Origin: Halomonas sp. A40-4
GTDB lineage: Bacteria; Pseudomonadota; Gammaproteobacteria; Pseudomonadales; Halomonadaceae
Assembly (NCBI RefSeq): GCF_015767635.1
Contig: NZ_CP065230.1
Span: 2,480,001 to 2,544,000 of the forward strand
Direction of reading: 5' to 3'
Length of the DNA stretch: 64,000 nt
Shown here: positions 56,214 through 64,000 of the stretch, piece by piece
How positions within the stretch are numbered: the first letter of the stretch is position 1
Layout: each line of letters starts with the position of its first letter
The notes under the pieces: generated by a model
Told to the model about the DNA's origin: nothing
What the model saw: only the letters and a program-made list of their open reading frames with translations
The model's database searches: none
Translations under genes and position numbers: made by a program

Positions 56214-57847
56214 TTCTTCTCCGCTGTCAGTGAAGATAGCGCGCGAGATTCCCGTGCATGGGCAAAATAGTCACGTAAAAAGTCATCGAAGCTCACTTTG
56301 TCATCGACTTCAATATCGTGCTGTTGCTGATGGGAGGTATCAATCAGCTGGGCCAAGAGCGCCTCGCGTGAGCGCAGCATGGGCTTGGCTTTTAACTCAG
56401 CAGCCTGGGCTTGGGCAAGACTTAATAACGTATCACTGAGTGACCCATTACCGGCTTGCAATTGCGCAAGCAACTGCGCCGACGGCGTCAACGAAGGATC
56501 CTTGAGGCGCGGCGCCAACGCCTCTAATGACTTCGCATGCGGTGTGCCCTCCTCAACCGCATCCAGCAGTCGCGCCACCTCTGCCATCTCGGCGAATATC
56601 TGCTCACCCCATGCGGCCACTGTGGTCGATTCACCATCACGCACCAGCGTCAATGCCGGGTCGCGCCCTCTTTCCACCACAAAACGGCGATTGTCATCGA
56701 GCCGATCGCATTCTTCGTCCGAAATCCATGGGCTCTCGCTCAGCAGACACCACATCAAGAAGGTATCGACAAAGCGCATTTGTGTTTCGTCAATGCCCAG
56801 TGGATCAAAGGGATTTAGATCCAGACAGCGTACTTCGATGTACTCGACACCACGGGCTTCAAGCGCCTGGCTGGGCGTTTCATTATGCTTGGCGACCCGC
56901 TTGGGGCGAATATCGCTGTAGTACTCGTTTTCGATCTGCAGAATATTGGCATTGAGCTGCTGCCACTCGTCGCCCACCTTTACCCCCATTTCTTGATAGT
57001 CCGGCCAGGGCGAGGAAATCGCGTGCCGCAGGGTATTGACGTAATTGGAAAGCGAGTTGAAGCAGATTTTCAACTGCGACTGCACCTTGTTCTGGTAACC
57101 CAGGTCCGACATGCGCAGCGTGGTCGCGTAAGGGGCATAGTAGGTATCGTCGCTCAGTGGTTTAAGCTTGTCTGGCACCTTGCCGTCGGGCAGGAAGCTC
57201 TTGTCCACGGCAGGCGAAGCGCCGAATAGATACAACAGCAGCCAGCTATGGCGTCGGAAATGCCGGATCATACTGAAATAGCGGGTTGAGCGATAATCGT
57301 TGAAGGGCACATTGGTCGCCTGTTCCAGCTCACGCAGCGCCTGCCACATATCGTCGGGCAGCGACATGTTGTAATGCACCCCGGCGATAGCCTGCATGAT
57401 CCGCCCATAGCGAACGTCAAGACCTTTGCGATATACGTGTTTCATGGTACCGACATTTGAGTGGCCGTAATCGGCGATCGGTACACTGTCATTACCCGAC
57501 AGACGCGATGGCATACTGCCGGGCCATATCCACTCATCCGACAGATGCTGATAGGTGAAGGTATGCAGGTCAGAAAGGAACGCCAATGCTTCGCCTGGCT
57601 CTGAATACACCGGCGTGATGTACTCGATCAACGACTCCGAATAGTCGGTGGTGATATGCGGATGGGTCAGTTTCGAGCCCAATGCATAAGGGTGCGACGT
57701 TTGCGCAATATGCCCCTGCGCATCGACCCGCAGCCCTTCTTTTTCGAGTCCGCGGCGAAGACGACCGAGGCGACCCAACCGGGCGCTGGGTAGCAAGCGG
57801 TCAATCGTGGCCGTTAGTGAAGATGGCACAGTGAGTGGTTCAGGCAA
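56210..57847 (-). CDS. gshA: Glutamate-cysteine ligase
   Basis: About 545 residues of the gamma-proteobacterial GshA family. RLRRGLEKEGLRVDAQGHIAQ, HPHITTDYSESLIEYITPVY, PSRLSGNDSVPIADYG, GVHYNMSLPDDMW and GVEYIEVRCLDLNPFDPLGID are typical. It makes gamma-glutamylcysteine, the first step to glutathione. The GTG at 57856 overlaps its own ribosome site, while the TTG at 57847 stands eight bases after AAGGAG and gives MPEPLTVPSSL. A UUG start is also used by E. coli gshA. Confidence 0.94.
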   Translation of the reverse strand: MPEPLTVPSSLTATIDRLLPSARLGRLGRLRRGLEKEGLRVDAQGHIAQTSHPYALGSKLTHPHITTDYSESLIEYITPVYSEPGEALAFLSDLHTFTYQHLSDEWIWPGSMPSRLSGNDSVPIADYGHSNVGTMKHVYRKGLDVRYGRIMQAIAGVHYNMSLPDDMWQALRELEQATNVPFNDYRSTRYFSMIRHFRRHSWLLLYLFGASPAVDKSFLPDGKVPDKLKPLSDDTYYAPYATTLRMSDLGYQNKVQSQLKICFNSLSNYVNTLRHAISSPWPDYQEMGVKVGDEWQQLNANILQIENEYYSDIRPKRVAKHNETPSQALEARGVEYIEVRCLDLNPFDPLGIDETQMRFVDTFLMWCLLSESPWISDEECDRLDDNRRFVVERGRDPALTLVRDGESTTVAAWGEQIFAEMAEVARLLDAVEEGTPHAKSLEALAPRLKDPSLTPSAQLLAQLQAGNGSLSDTLLSLAQAQAAELKAKPMLRSREALLAQLIDTSHQQQHDIEVDDKVSFDDFLRDYFAHARESRALSSLTAEKK

Positions 57848-57978
57848 GGTGAACACTCCTTGTCAGTAAGCCCGCGCACGCGCAGGCCTTGGTGGAATCA
57901 GGTGGCATTGCCAGCGTCTACCCATCGAGAATAAACAGCAGGATATGGCGGCAGCCGTTCAACTTTCAAGACGCGCGA

Positions 57979-60321
57979 CTATTTGTCCTGTTTGGCTTTA
58001 AGCAATGCAGCGCCCAACGCGCCCACCGCTGCGGGCGTTTCGTTAGCCTTTTTTGCCTGCCGCTGGCTGCGCGATGGCTTGCGCGGCTCACTGTCCGCGG
58101 AGGAGCGAGCCCCACTTGGTTCGCGTTCCGGCTCATCTTCCAAACGCATGGAAAGGCCTACCCGCTTGCGCGGAATATCCACGCTCATGACCTTGACCGT
58201 GACAATATCGCCCGCCTTGACCACGCTGCGGGGATCGTCGATGAAGCGGTGAGAGAGCGCCGAGATATGGACCAGGCCGTCCTGATGAACGCCGATATCC
58301 ACAAAGGCACCGAAATGGGTCACGTTAGTGACCGTGCCTTCCAGCACCATTCCCTGCGTCAGGTCATTGAGGGTTTCGACGCCTTCACGGAACTCGGCAG
58401 CCTTGAATTCAGGCCTTGGGTCGCGGCCAGGTTTATCCAGCTCAGCCAGGATGTCGCTTACCGTGGGCACGCCAAAGCGTTCGTCGGCAAAATCGGCAGG
58501 GTTTAATGATTTGAGCGTGGCGCTATCGCCAATCAACCCTCTGACATCCCGGCCGCTTTGCTTCGCCATGCGTTCCACCACGGGATAGGCTTCTGGGTGA
58601 ACCGCACTGGCATCCAGCGGGTTGTCGGCGTTACTGATGCGCAAGAAGCCAGCGCATTGCTCAAACGTCTTGGGGCCAAGACGGCTGACCTCGAGAAGCG
58701 ACTGACGGCTTTTGAAGGCACCCTGAGCATTGCGCTGGGCAACCACATTCTCGGCGATGGCGGCGCTCAACCCAGCCACCCGGGACAGCAGCGCACTCGA
58801 TGCGGTATTCAAATCCACGCCCACCGCGTTGACACAGTCTTCAATGACCGCCTCAAGGCTACGGGACAACTGAATTTGCGAGACATCGTGCTGGTACTGC
58901 CCAACCCCAATCGACTTGGGCTCGATCTTGACCAGCTCGGCCAGCGGGTCCTGCAAACGGCGGGCGATCGACACCGCGCCGCGCACTGTCACGTCCAGGT
59001 CCGGGAGCTCTCTGGAAGCGTATTCCGACGCGGAGTAAACCGAGGCCCCAGCCTCGCTGACCATGACCTTGCTGAGCCGATGGTCAGGCGCAAGCGCCTT
59101 GAGCAACTCCCCTGCCAGCTTGTCGGTTTCACGGCTGGCGGTGCCGTTACCCACGGCAATCAATTGAACGCCGTGCTGCTTGACCAGCTTCGCGAGCACG
59201 CCAAGCGCATCATCCCAGCGTTTCTGCGGTGCATGGGGGTAAATCGTTGCCTGGTCGACAAACTGACCGGTGGCATCGACGACAGCCACTTTGCAGCCGG
59301 TTCTCAGGCCCGGGTCAATCGCCAGGGTGACTTTCGGCCCCGCCGGTGCGGCCAACAACAGGTCCTTGAGGTTGGCCGCAAAGACGTCAATCGCGGTTTG
59401 TTCCGCCGTCTCGCGCAGGCGACCCAACAGTTCGGTTTCCAGCGCCGTGTAGAGTTTGACGCGCCACGTCCAGCGCACAACTTCCACCAACCATTTATCG
59501 GCGGCACGGCCCTGGTCGGTGATGCCCACGTGTTTGGCAATCGCCACCTGGGCAGGGTGAATAGGCGCTTCGTCTTCGCCCGGCAGACGAATGGCAAGGC
59601 TCAACATGCCCTCGTTACGACCACGGAACATGGCAAGCGCACGGTGCGATGGCACCTTGGCAAGTTTTTCGTCATGCTCGAAATAATCGGCGAACTTGGC
59701 ACCCTCCTGCTGCTTACCGTCCAGCACGCGGGCGCTTAATTCTCCTTCCTGCCAGAGCCGCTCGCGAAGCTGGCCGATAAGATCGGGGTCTTCGGCAAAG
59801 CGCTCCATCAGAATCTGCTTGGCCCCATCGAGTGCTGCCTTGGCGTCTTCAATTGCCGGAATATCGCCCTCTGCAGGCCGCAGATAGCGGTCCGCCTCGC
59901 TTTCAGGATCAAGCGATGGATCGCCAAGCAACGCATTCGCCAGCGGTTCCAAGCCTGCCTCACGGGCGATTTGCGCCTTGGTGCGGCGCTTTTTCTTGAA
60001 GGGCAGGTATAAATCTTCCAGACGCTGCTTGGTCTGCGCAGTATCAATCGCTGCTTTTAACGTCGCGTCCAGCTTACCTTGTTCCTCAATGGCGGCCAGA
60101 ATCGCAGTGCGACGTTCTTCCAGTTCCCGCAGATAGCGTAAGCGTTCATCCAACTGGCGTAATTGACTGTCGTCCAGCGCGCCGGTGACTTCCTTGCGAT
60201 AGCGGGCGATAAACGGCACGGTAGCGCCACCATCAATAAGCTCTACCGTGGCCGTCACTTGTTCGGGGCGAACGCTCAGCTCGTCAGCCAAGCGGGCAAT
60301 AATTCGCTGATTAACATCCAT
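57979..60321 (-). CDS. tex: Tex RNA-binding transcription accessory protein
   Basis: About 780 residues. The N-terminal helical region has TVPFIARYRKEVTGALDDSQ and KKKRRTKAQIAREAGLEPLA. A YqgF-like RNase-H fold (VTLAIDPGLRTGCKVAVVD), helix-hairpin-helix modules (GVDLNTASSALLSRVAGL) and a C-terminal S1 domain (GTVTNVTHFGAFVDIGVHQD) follow. The tail is basic and disordered. Tex binds nucleic acid and affects transcription and toxin expression. The ATG at 60321 is preferred to TTG 60330. A 393-codon ORF on the opposite strand is a shadow. Confidence 0.95.
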   Translation of the reverse strand: MDVNQRIIARLADELSVRPEQVTATVELIDGGATVPFIARYRKEVTGALDDSQLRQLDERLRYLRELEERRTAILAAIEEQGKLDATLKAAIDTAQTKQRLEDLYLPFKKKRRTKAQIAREAGLEPLANALLGDPSLDPESEADRYLRPAEGDIPAIEDAKAALDGAKQILMERFAEDPDLIGQLRERLWQEGELSARVLDGKQQEGAKFADYFEHDEKLAKVPSHRALAMFRGRNEGMLSLAIRLPGEDEAPIHPAQVAIAKHVGITDQGRAADKWLVEVVRWTWRVKLYTALETELLGRLRETAEQTAIDVFAANLKDLLLAAPAGPKVTLAIDPGLRTGCKVAVVDATGQFVDQATIYPHAPQKRWDDALGVLAKLVKQHGVQLIAVGNGTASRETDKLAGELLKALAPDHRLSKVMVSEAGASVYSASEYASRELPDLDVTVRGAVSIARRLQDPLAELVKIEPKSIGVGQYQHDVSQIQLSRSLEAVIEDCVNAVGVDLNTASSALLSRVAGLSAAIAENVVAQRNAQGAFKSRQSLLEVSRLGPKTFEQCAGFLRISNADNPLDASAVHPEAYPVVERMAKQSGRDVRGLIGDSATLKSLNPADFADERFGVPTVSDILAELDKPGRDPRPEFKAAEFREGVETLNDLTQGMVLEGTVTNVTHFGAFVDIGVHQDGLVHISALSHRFIDDPRSVVKAGDIVTVKVMSVDIPRKRVGLSMRLEDEPEREPSGARSSADSEPRKPSRSQRQAKKANETPAAVGALGAALLKAKQDK

Positions 60322-60401
60322 AAATGACAACTAACTCATGCGGCACTTTTTAGTGCCCACAAGGTATCACAATCCCGCTCTGACTGGCATGAATTGAGAC
60401 A

Positions 60402-60668
60402 TCAGCGACGCCATCCCCGATCATCCCAGAACGGGCGACGGGATTCGCGCAGAACAGCCTCACGACTCATACCGATATCTTTCAACATGTCGTCACTTAA
60501 GTAACGCAATGTATTGCGCTCGTGACGTAGCTGTCGCCAGCGATATAGCCTTTCCCGCCAGGTTACCCTGCAAGGCTTGCCTTCGATCTGCTGGTGCTGT
60601 TCGATCTGCTGAGATTCGTCGTTCTGATGGCGCTGTCCGGCTTGGTGGCATGATAGCGAGCATTCCAT
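60402..60668 (-). CDS. DUF1127 (YjiS-like) small basic protein
   Basis: 88 residues. The C-terminal half WRQLRHERNTLRYLSDDMLKDIGMSREAVLRE matches DUF1127: an Arg-rich helix and the LSDDMLKDIGMSR core. The N-terminal part is Gln/His-rich and not part of the family core. GAGAGGAG eight bases before ATG 60668 fixes the start (GTG 60677 is an alternative). Some DUF1127 proteins bind RNA and influence phosphate or carbon metabolism; the role here is unknown. Confidence 0.82.
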   Translation of the reverse strand: MECSLSCHQAGQRHQNDESQQIEQHQQIEGKPCRVTWRERLYRWRQLRHERNTLRYLSDDMLKDIGMSREAVLRESRRPFWDDRGWRR

Positions 60669-60802
60669 TTCAATCACTCCTCTCTGGTTAGATCACCCAT
60701 ACGCTCAGCAGGGCGATTTAAGTGTTGAAAGAAGTATTGAACGGTGCCTAAAATCAATCCAACGAATAGTGCTTATAAACAACATCAAGAAGATTGATAC
60801 CA

Positions 60803-61663
60803 ATGGCAACACTACCCACCATCGACCACGAGCTGCTGCGCACCTTTGTTGCCATTGTGGATCAAGGCGGCTTTACCCGAGCCGCAGCGGCCGTCAACCG
60901 CACGCAATCGGCCGTGAGCATGCAAATTAAACGGCTGGAGGAAGACGTGATTCAGCGCCCGCTGTTTGTGCGCCAGAACCGCCAGCTAGTGCTGACCAGC
61001 GAGGGCAACACTCTGCTCGGCTATGCGCGGAAAATTTTATCGCTGCAGGGCGAGGCGCTGACGCTGCTCCGCCAGCCCGATATGGTAGGCCGCGTCAGGC
61101 TGGGCGTGCCCGATGACTATGTGATGCGCTTTCTACCTGGCATTCTCAGGACGTTTTCCCAGGCATGGCCGTTAGTGGATGTGGATGTGCACTGCGCGCC
61201 ATCTTCAGTCCTTTCCCAGCAGCCGCAAGGGAGCCTGGACCTGATCATCATGACCCGGGAAATAGGCGACGAGATTGGCACAATACTCAGACGAGAGCCT
61301 ACCGTATGGGTCGCTGCCGAAAGTCACAGCACCCATTTACAGACACCGGTACCGCTTGCCCTGTTTGAGGCGCCCTGCTTTTGTCGTCGCCATGCCTGCA
61401 ATGCACTCGACCGTTCAGGCCGGGCTTATCGCGTGGCTTATAGCAGCCCAAGCTTGGCGACGCTGCAGGCGGTTGTGGGGGCAGGGTTGGCGGTCTCTGC
61501 CTGGATGCGCAGCCTGGTGACCGCCGAGATGCAGATATTGGGTAAAGAGGAAGGCTTTCCCGAATTGCCGGAAGCCTCCATCGTGTTGCTGCACACCTCA
61601 TCCACCCAATCACCGATTATCGATAGCTTGGCCGAGCATATTGGGGAAGGCTTCAGGCTATAG
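60803..61663 (+). CDS. LysR-family transcriptional regulator
   Basis: 286 residues. The winged helix is LLRTFVAIVDQGGFTRAAAAVNRTQSAVSMQIKRLEE, followed by RQNRQLVLTSEGNTLLGYAR and a substrate-binding domain (GRVRLGVPDDYVMRFLPGIL; VGAGLAVSAWMRSL). The ATG at 60803 gives the family start; TTG 60794 would add three residues. It is divergent from the DUF1127 gene. Its TAG stop codon is the first three bases of the fold-back repeat at 61661, so the element may have set the present C-terminus. Target genes are unknown. Confidence 0.9.
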   Translation: MATLPTIDHELLRTFVAIVDQGGFTRAAAAVNRTQSAVSMQIKRLEEDVIQRPLFVRQNRQLVLTSEGNTLLGYARKILSLQGEALTLLRQPDMVGRVRLGVPDDYVMRFLPGILRTFSQAWPLVDVDVHCAPSSVLSQQPQGSLDLIIMTREIGDEIGTILRREPTVWVAAESHSTHLQTPVPLALFEAPCFCRRHACNALDRSGRAYRVAYSSPSLATLQAVVGAGLAVSAWMRSLVTAEMQILGKEEGFPELPEASIVLLHTSSTQSPIIDSLAEHIGEGFRL

Positions 61664-61826
61664 CAGCCTGTCGGGCTTGGCCGATCGTCGCGAGAAACAC
61701 GGATTTTGAGCCAAATTTATCGATCGATTGAGGCGAATAGCGCGCTATTTAACGAAATCGATCGAATAAAGTTGACCAAAATACCGGGATTCGCAGTAGA
61801 TCAGTGTTAAGTCCGACAGGCTGCTA
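61661..61826. repeat. 166-bp fold-back element (MITE-like)
   Basis: The ends TAGCAGCCTGTCGGGCTT and AAGTCCGACAGGCTGCTA are 18-base inverted repeats with one mismatch. The arms remain similar inward (ATTTATCGATCGATT against its partner TTTATTCGATCGATTT) and meet at the exact palindrome AATAGCGCGCTATT. It lies between the convergent LysR and msrB genes and encodes nothing. It looks like a small non-autonomous element or paired IS ends. No target duplication is evident. Confidence 0.75.
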
Positions 61827-61839
61827 GGGCCTACCGTCG

Positions 61840-62337
61840 TCATGCGGCCACAAACCGTAACGCTACGCCGTTATTGCACCAGCGTAGTCCAGTAGGGTCG
61901 GGGCCATCTTCAAACACGTGACCTTGGTGGCCACCACAGCGGGCGCAGTGGTATTCAGTGCGCGGCCATACCATTTTGAAATCGAGTTCCGAAAGCAAAT
62001 GGCCTTCAACATGCTCGAAGAAGCTCGGCCAGCCGGTACCGGAGTCGAATTTCATGGCGCTGGTAAAAAGCAATAGATCACAGCCCGCACAGCGGTACTC
62101 ACCCTCGCGCCATTCATCGTCCAGCGGGCTTGAAAAGGCGGGTTCAGTGCCATGATCACGCAGTACGTCAAAAGCTTTGTCGGAAAGCCGTTCACGCCAC
62201 TCCGCTTCGCTGAGTTCAAGTGGTTCGATATCCGGCGCCGCTTCCAGATCGAGCCTTGGAAAACCAAACGATACACCGGGAAGTGCCCCGGCCAGTCCCG
62301 TGAAACCGGCAAGGCCTAAAAAGTGACGACGTTTCAT
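61840..62337 (-). CDS. msrB: Peptide-methionine (R)-S-oxide reductase, exported
   Basis: 165 residues. It begins MKRRHFLGLAGFTGLAGALP, a twin-arginine-type signal, so the enzyme probably acts in the periplasm. Zinc-binding pairs CAGC and CARC, the segment SGTGWPSFFEH and the catalytic Cys in RWCNNGVALRF identify MsrB. It repairs methionine-R-sulfoxide. AGGAG precedes the ATG. The second group II intron ends only 32 bp upstream of the start, on the same strand, so the native promoter may have been displaced. Confidence 0.93.
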   Translation of the reverse strand: MKRRHFLGLAGFTGLAGALPGVSFGFPRLDLEAAPDIEPLELSEAEWRERLSDKAFDVLRDHGTEPAFSSPLDDEWREGEYRCAGCDLLLFTSAMKFDSGTGWPSFFEHVEGHLLSELDFKMVWPRTEYHCARCGGHQGHVFEDGPDPTGLRWCNNGVALRFVAA

Positions 62338-62369
62338 GAGTCTGCTCCTGTAGCGATCAAAGACCGGCG

Positions 62370-64000
62370 AATCGAGTAGGAAGGGGAGTTACCTCCCCTG
62401 TCCTCTCACACCACCGGGCATACGGTTCCGTACCACGGCGGTTCATGAACAACGTTTGAGCCATCCTACCGTATCGAGTATCGAGATTAGGCCATGGTCA
62501 TAAAAGCACTTCCTCGGCAGGGCCTGATTCATGTGCGATGCCCCGGCATTCCACCAGGGGCCTCGCCCATTACCCGCCGATTTCCAAGCTCGGTATGCGT
62601 CCAGACCTAGGCCTCGGAGTTTCCGCCGCCGGGTCGCTGGGCGCTTCCATTGCCGCCAGAGCAGGCCGCGTAAGCGGCGGCGTATCCATTGATCCAGCGC
62701 TTCCAGCGGGCGCTTTACATCAACGAGGCTGAAGTAGTTGGCCCATCCTCGTAGGACTGGCCTCAACCCTTCGATTACCCGTTGGATGTTACGCCCCCTG
62801 CCACGCTTCAGGATCTCCCGGACACGCTGCGTCATACGCTTCAGGCTGGTCTTGGCTAGCGTCAGTTTCGGCTGATTGTGCCGAGTGAGACTGTAGCCTA
62901 GATAGCCGCGTTTCCACGGCCGATCCACCGCACTTTTGCGGCGATTGACCGTCAGCCGGAGTGAACTCTCGAGATACTCACTCAAGCTGTCCATGACACG
63001 CTCGCCTGCTCGTCGACTTTTGACGTACACCTGAACGTCATCGGCGTAGCGACAGAAGCGGTGGCCTCGGCGTTCCAGCTCCTTGTCCAGATCGTCCAGC
63101 AGGATGTTCGCCAGCAGCGGGCTGAGGGGCCCACCTTGAGGCGCTCCTTGGCGTCTCGGTGTGGGCAGGCCGTGCTGGAATATGCCTGCCTCCAGGTAGC
63201 GGCGGATCAGGCGCAGCACGCATTTGTCGTCAACGCGTCGCGCCACCCGTGCCATCAGCAGGTCGTGGTTCACTCGGTCGAAGAAGGCTTCCAGGTCGAG
63301 ATCGACCACCCAGCGGTGGCCGGCGGTAACGTGGGCCTTCATGGACGAGACGGCCTGCTTGGCGTTGCGTTTGGGGCGGTAGCCGTAACTCGACTCGGAG
63401 AACATCGGGTCGAAGATAGGCATGAGCACCTGCAGCAGCGCTTGCTGGATCAGTCGGTCTGTGACCGTAGGAATGCCGAGTTGCCGCTCGCCGCCTTTAG
63501 GCTTGGGGATCGTGGCCGCTCGGATTGGGCTTGGGTGATACTCGTCGGCCAGCAGCCGCTCGCGCAGCGTTGGCCAGTATTGCTTTAGGTGGTTGGCTAA
63601 TTGATGCACTGTCATGCCATCGACACCCGGTGCCCCTTTGTTGGCAACCACCTTACGGTAAGCTCGCTCCATGTTCTCCGGGTCAACGACCCGTTCCATG
63701 AGCGAGGTTGGCTCCGCTTTCGTCCACGATAGCGACGCCGGGGTCGTCTCGACGCTCACCGGCTGGGGCTCAGGGTACTGCCCCTGCCCCTCTGGGTGAG
63801 TGACGGTGTTAGCGTCAGTTTCTGTCTTCATGATCGATCCTCGAGACGTTATCGCCTACTCGCGGTTCTTCATGTTCGGCCCTTGGTGCCGGAGTGAACC
63901 GGCACTTACTATGGCCTCTGCTGACGTCTGGTGGTCCATCCCGTCGCCTCTCGACGCCGGTAGCACCATGGCAGACCACCAGACCTCCCAGGGTAAGACG
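62370..64000 (-). mobile_element. Group II intron (IIC-like), copy 2, truncated by window end
   Basis: From 62370 onward the sequence repeats copy 1 at a constant offset of 14,819 with no difference I could see over 1.6 kb. If full length, its 5' end should lie about 295 bp beyond the window. The 3' exon differs (CGCCGGTCTTTGATCG against GATATCTTGAGC in copy 1), so the two are independent insertions. Confidence 0.92.
62443..63831 (-). CDS. ltrA: Group II intron reverse transcriptase/maturase, copy 2
   Basis: 462 residues, identical to the protein at 47624, including the YADD catalytic site and the X domain. The frame is intact. Identity of both copies implies recent movement or gene conversion. 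Confidence 0.96.
   Translation of the reverse strand: MKTETDANTVTHPEGQGQYPEPQPVSVETTPASLSWTKAEPTSLMERVVDPENMERAYRKVVANKGAPGVDGMTVHQLANHLKQYWPTLRERLLADEYHPSPIRAATIPKPKGGERQLGIPTVTDRLIQQALLQVLMPIFDPMFSESSYGYRPKRNAKQAVSSMKAHVTAGHRWVVDLDLEAFFDRVNHDLLMARVARRVDDKCVLRLIRRYLEAGIFQHGLPTPRRQGAPQGGPLSPLLANILLDDLDKELERRGHRFCRYADDVQVYVKSRRAGERVMDSLSEYLESSLRLTVNRRKSAVDRPWKRGYLGYSLTRHNQPKLTLAKTSLKRMTQRVREILKRGRGRNIQRVIEGLRPVLRGWANYFSLVDVKRPLEALDQWIRRRLRGLLWRQWKRPATRRRKLRGLGLDAYRAWKSAGNGRGPWWNAGASHMNQALPRKCFYDHGLISILDTVGWLKRCS

Noticed and set aside
58558..59739. 393-codon plus-strand ORF
   Set aside because: Antisense shadow of tex, which has full family conservation on the minus strand.
60342..60357. GGCACT-TTTT-AGTGCC hairpin between tex and the DUF1127 gene
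   Set aside because: Short stem and no T-tract after it; could be a weak terminator but support is too thin.
1..64000. CRISPR arrays, prophage modules, toxin-antitoxin pairs, restriction systems and rRNA
   Set aside because: I looked for spaced direct repeats and the related protein families on both strands and saw none in this window.

Overview
The window comes from a moderately GC-rich gammaproteobacterium, most likely a member of the Halomonadaceae (Halomonas-type). This is an inference. It rests on the family make-up (TRAP uptake, carnitine-to-betaine catabolism, a strongly acidic porin) and on a Pseudomonas/Halomonas-like backbone (HAD phosphatase, rppH, ptsP, tauE, lgt, thyA, folA; dsbB, gshA, rsd; tex). 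No 16S gene is present to settle it.

Bases 1-13,334 form an accessory sugar-acid locus. On the plus strand are the C-terminal part of a UxaA-type dehydratase, a DHRS6-like dehydrogenase, a fumarylacetoacetase-fold hydrolase, an LgoD-like zinc dehydrogenase and, farther on, L-fuconate dehydratase. On the minus strand are an SDR, PdxA2, a DUF1537 four-carbon-acid kinase broken by a frameshift in a 7-G tract, a DctPQM TRAP transporter, an Ldh-family dehydrogenase and a FadR-type GntR regulator. Together they read as uptake and breakdown of L-fuconate, L-galactonate and threonate-type acids to pyruvate, lactate and triose phosphate.

Bases 13,430-18,703 are a carnitine locus matching the Pseudomonas cdhCAB-hocS plan, with a convergent CaiX-like binding protein and a CdhR-like regulator. 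A diguanylate cyclase and an ExoD-like protein follow. Bases 21,875-31,181 are a histidine-utilisation regulon: transporter, hutH, hutU, hutG and hutI on one strand, a divergent YjiH-type membrane protein, and hutC. Three identical TGTATATACA sites stand in front of the three transcription units. An AT-rich stretch with a small helix-turn-helix-like ORF lies between hutC and a tRNA-Arg(CCT) gene.

Bases 31,836-47,483 hold an AEC transporter, a second diguanylate cyclase, a secreted PPC-domain protein, a porin, a ProQ/FinO protein, folA-thyA, lgt, tauE, a membrane receiver protein that looks like a decayed BarA/GacS kinase, an NRDE protein, ptsP, rppH and a HAD phosphatase. Bases 47,551-64,000 are housekeeping genes (mdh, an RND efflux pair, rsd, dsbB, gshA, tex, a LysR regulator, msrB) bracketed by two copies of one group IIC-like intron with identical maturases. 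The first copy sits directly after the mdh terminator. The second sits just upstream of msrB and runs off the window. A REP doublet and a 166-bp fold-back element (MITE-like) lie between genes here.

I found no clearly new multi-gene system. The observations most worth following are the frameshifted kinase, the shared promoter motifs and the perfect inverted repeat of the sugar-acid locus, the degenerate BarA-like receiver, the coiled-coil ProQ, the twin introns and the fold-back element.
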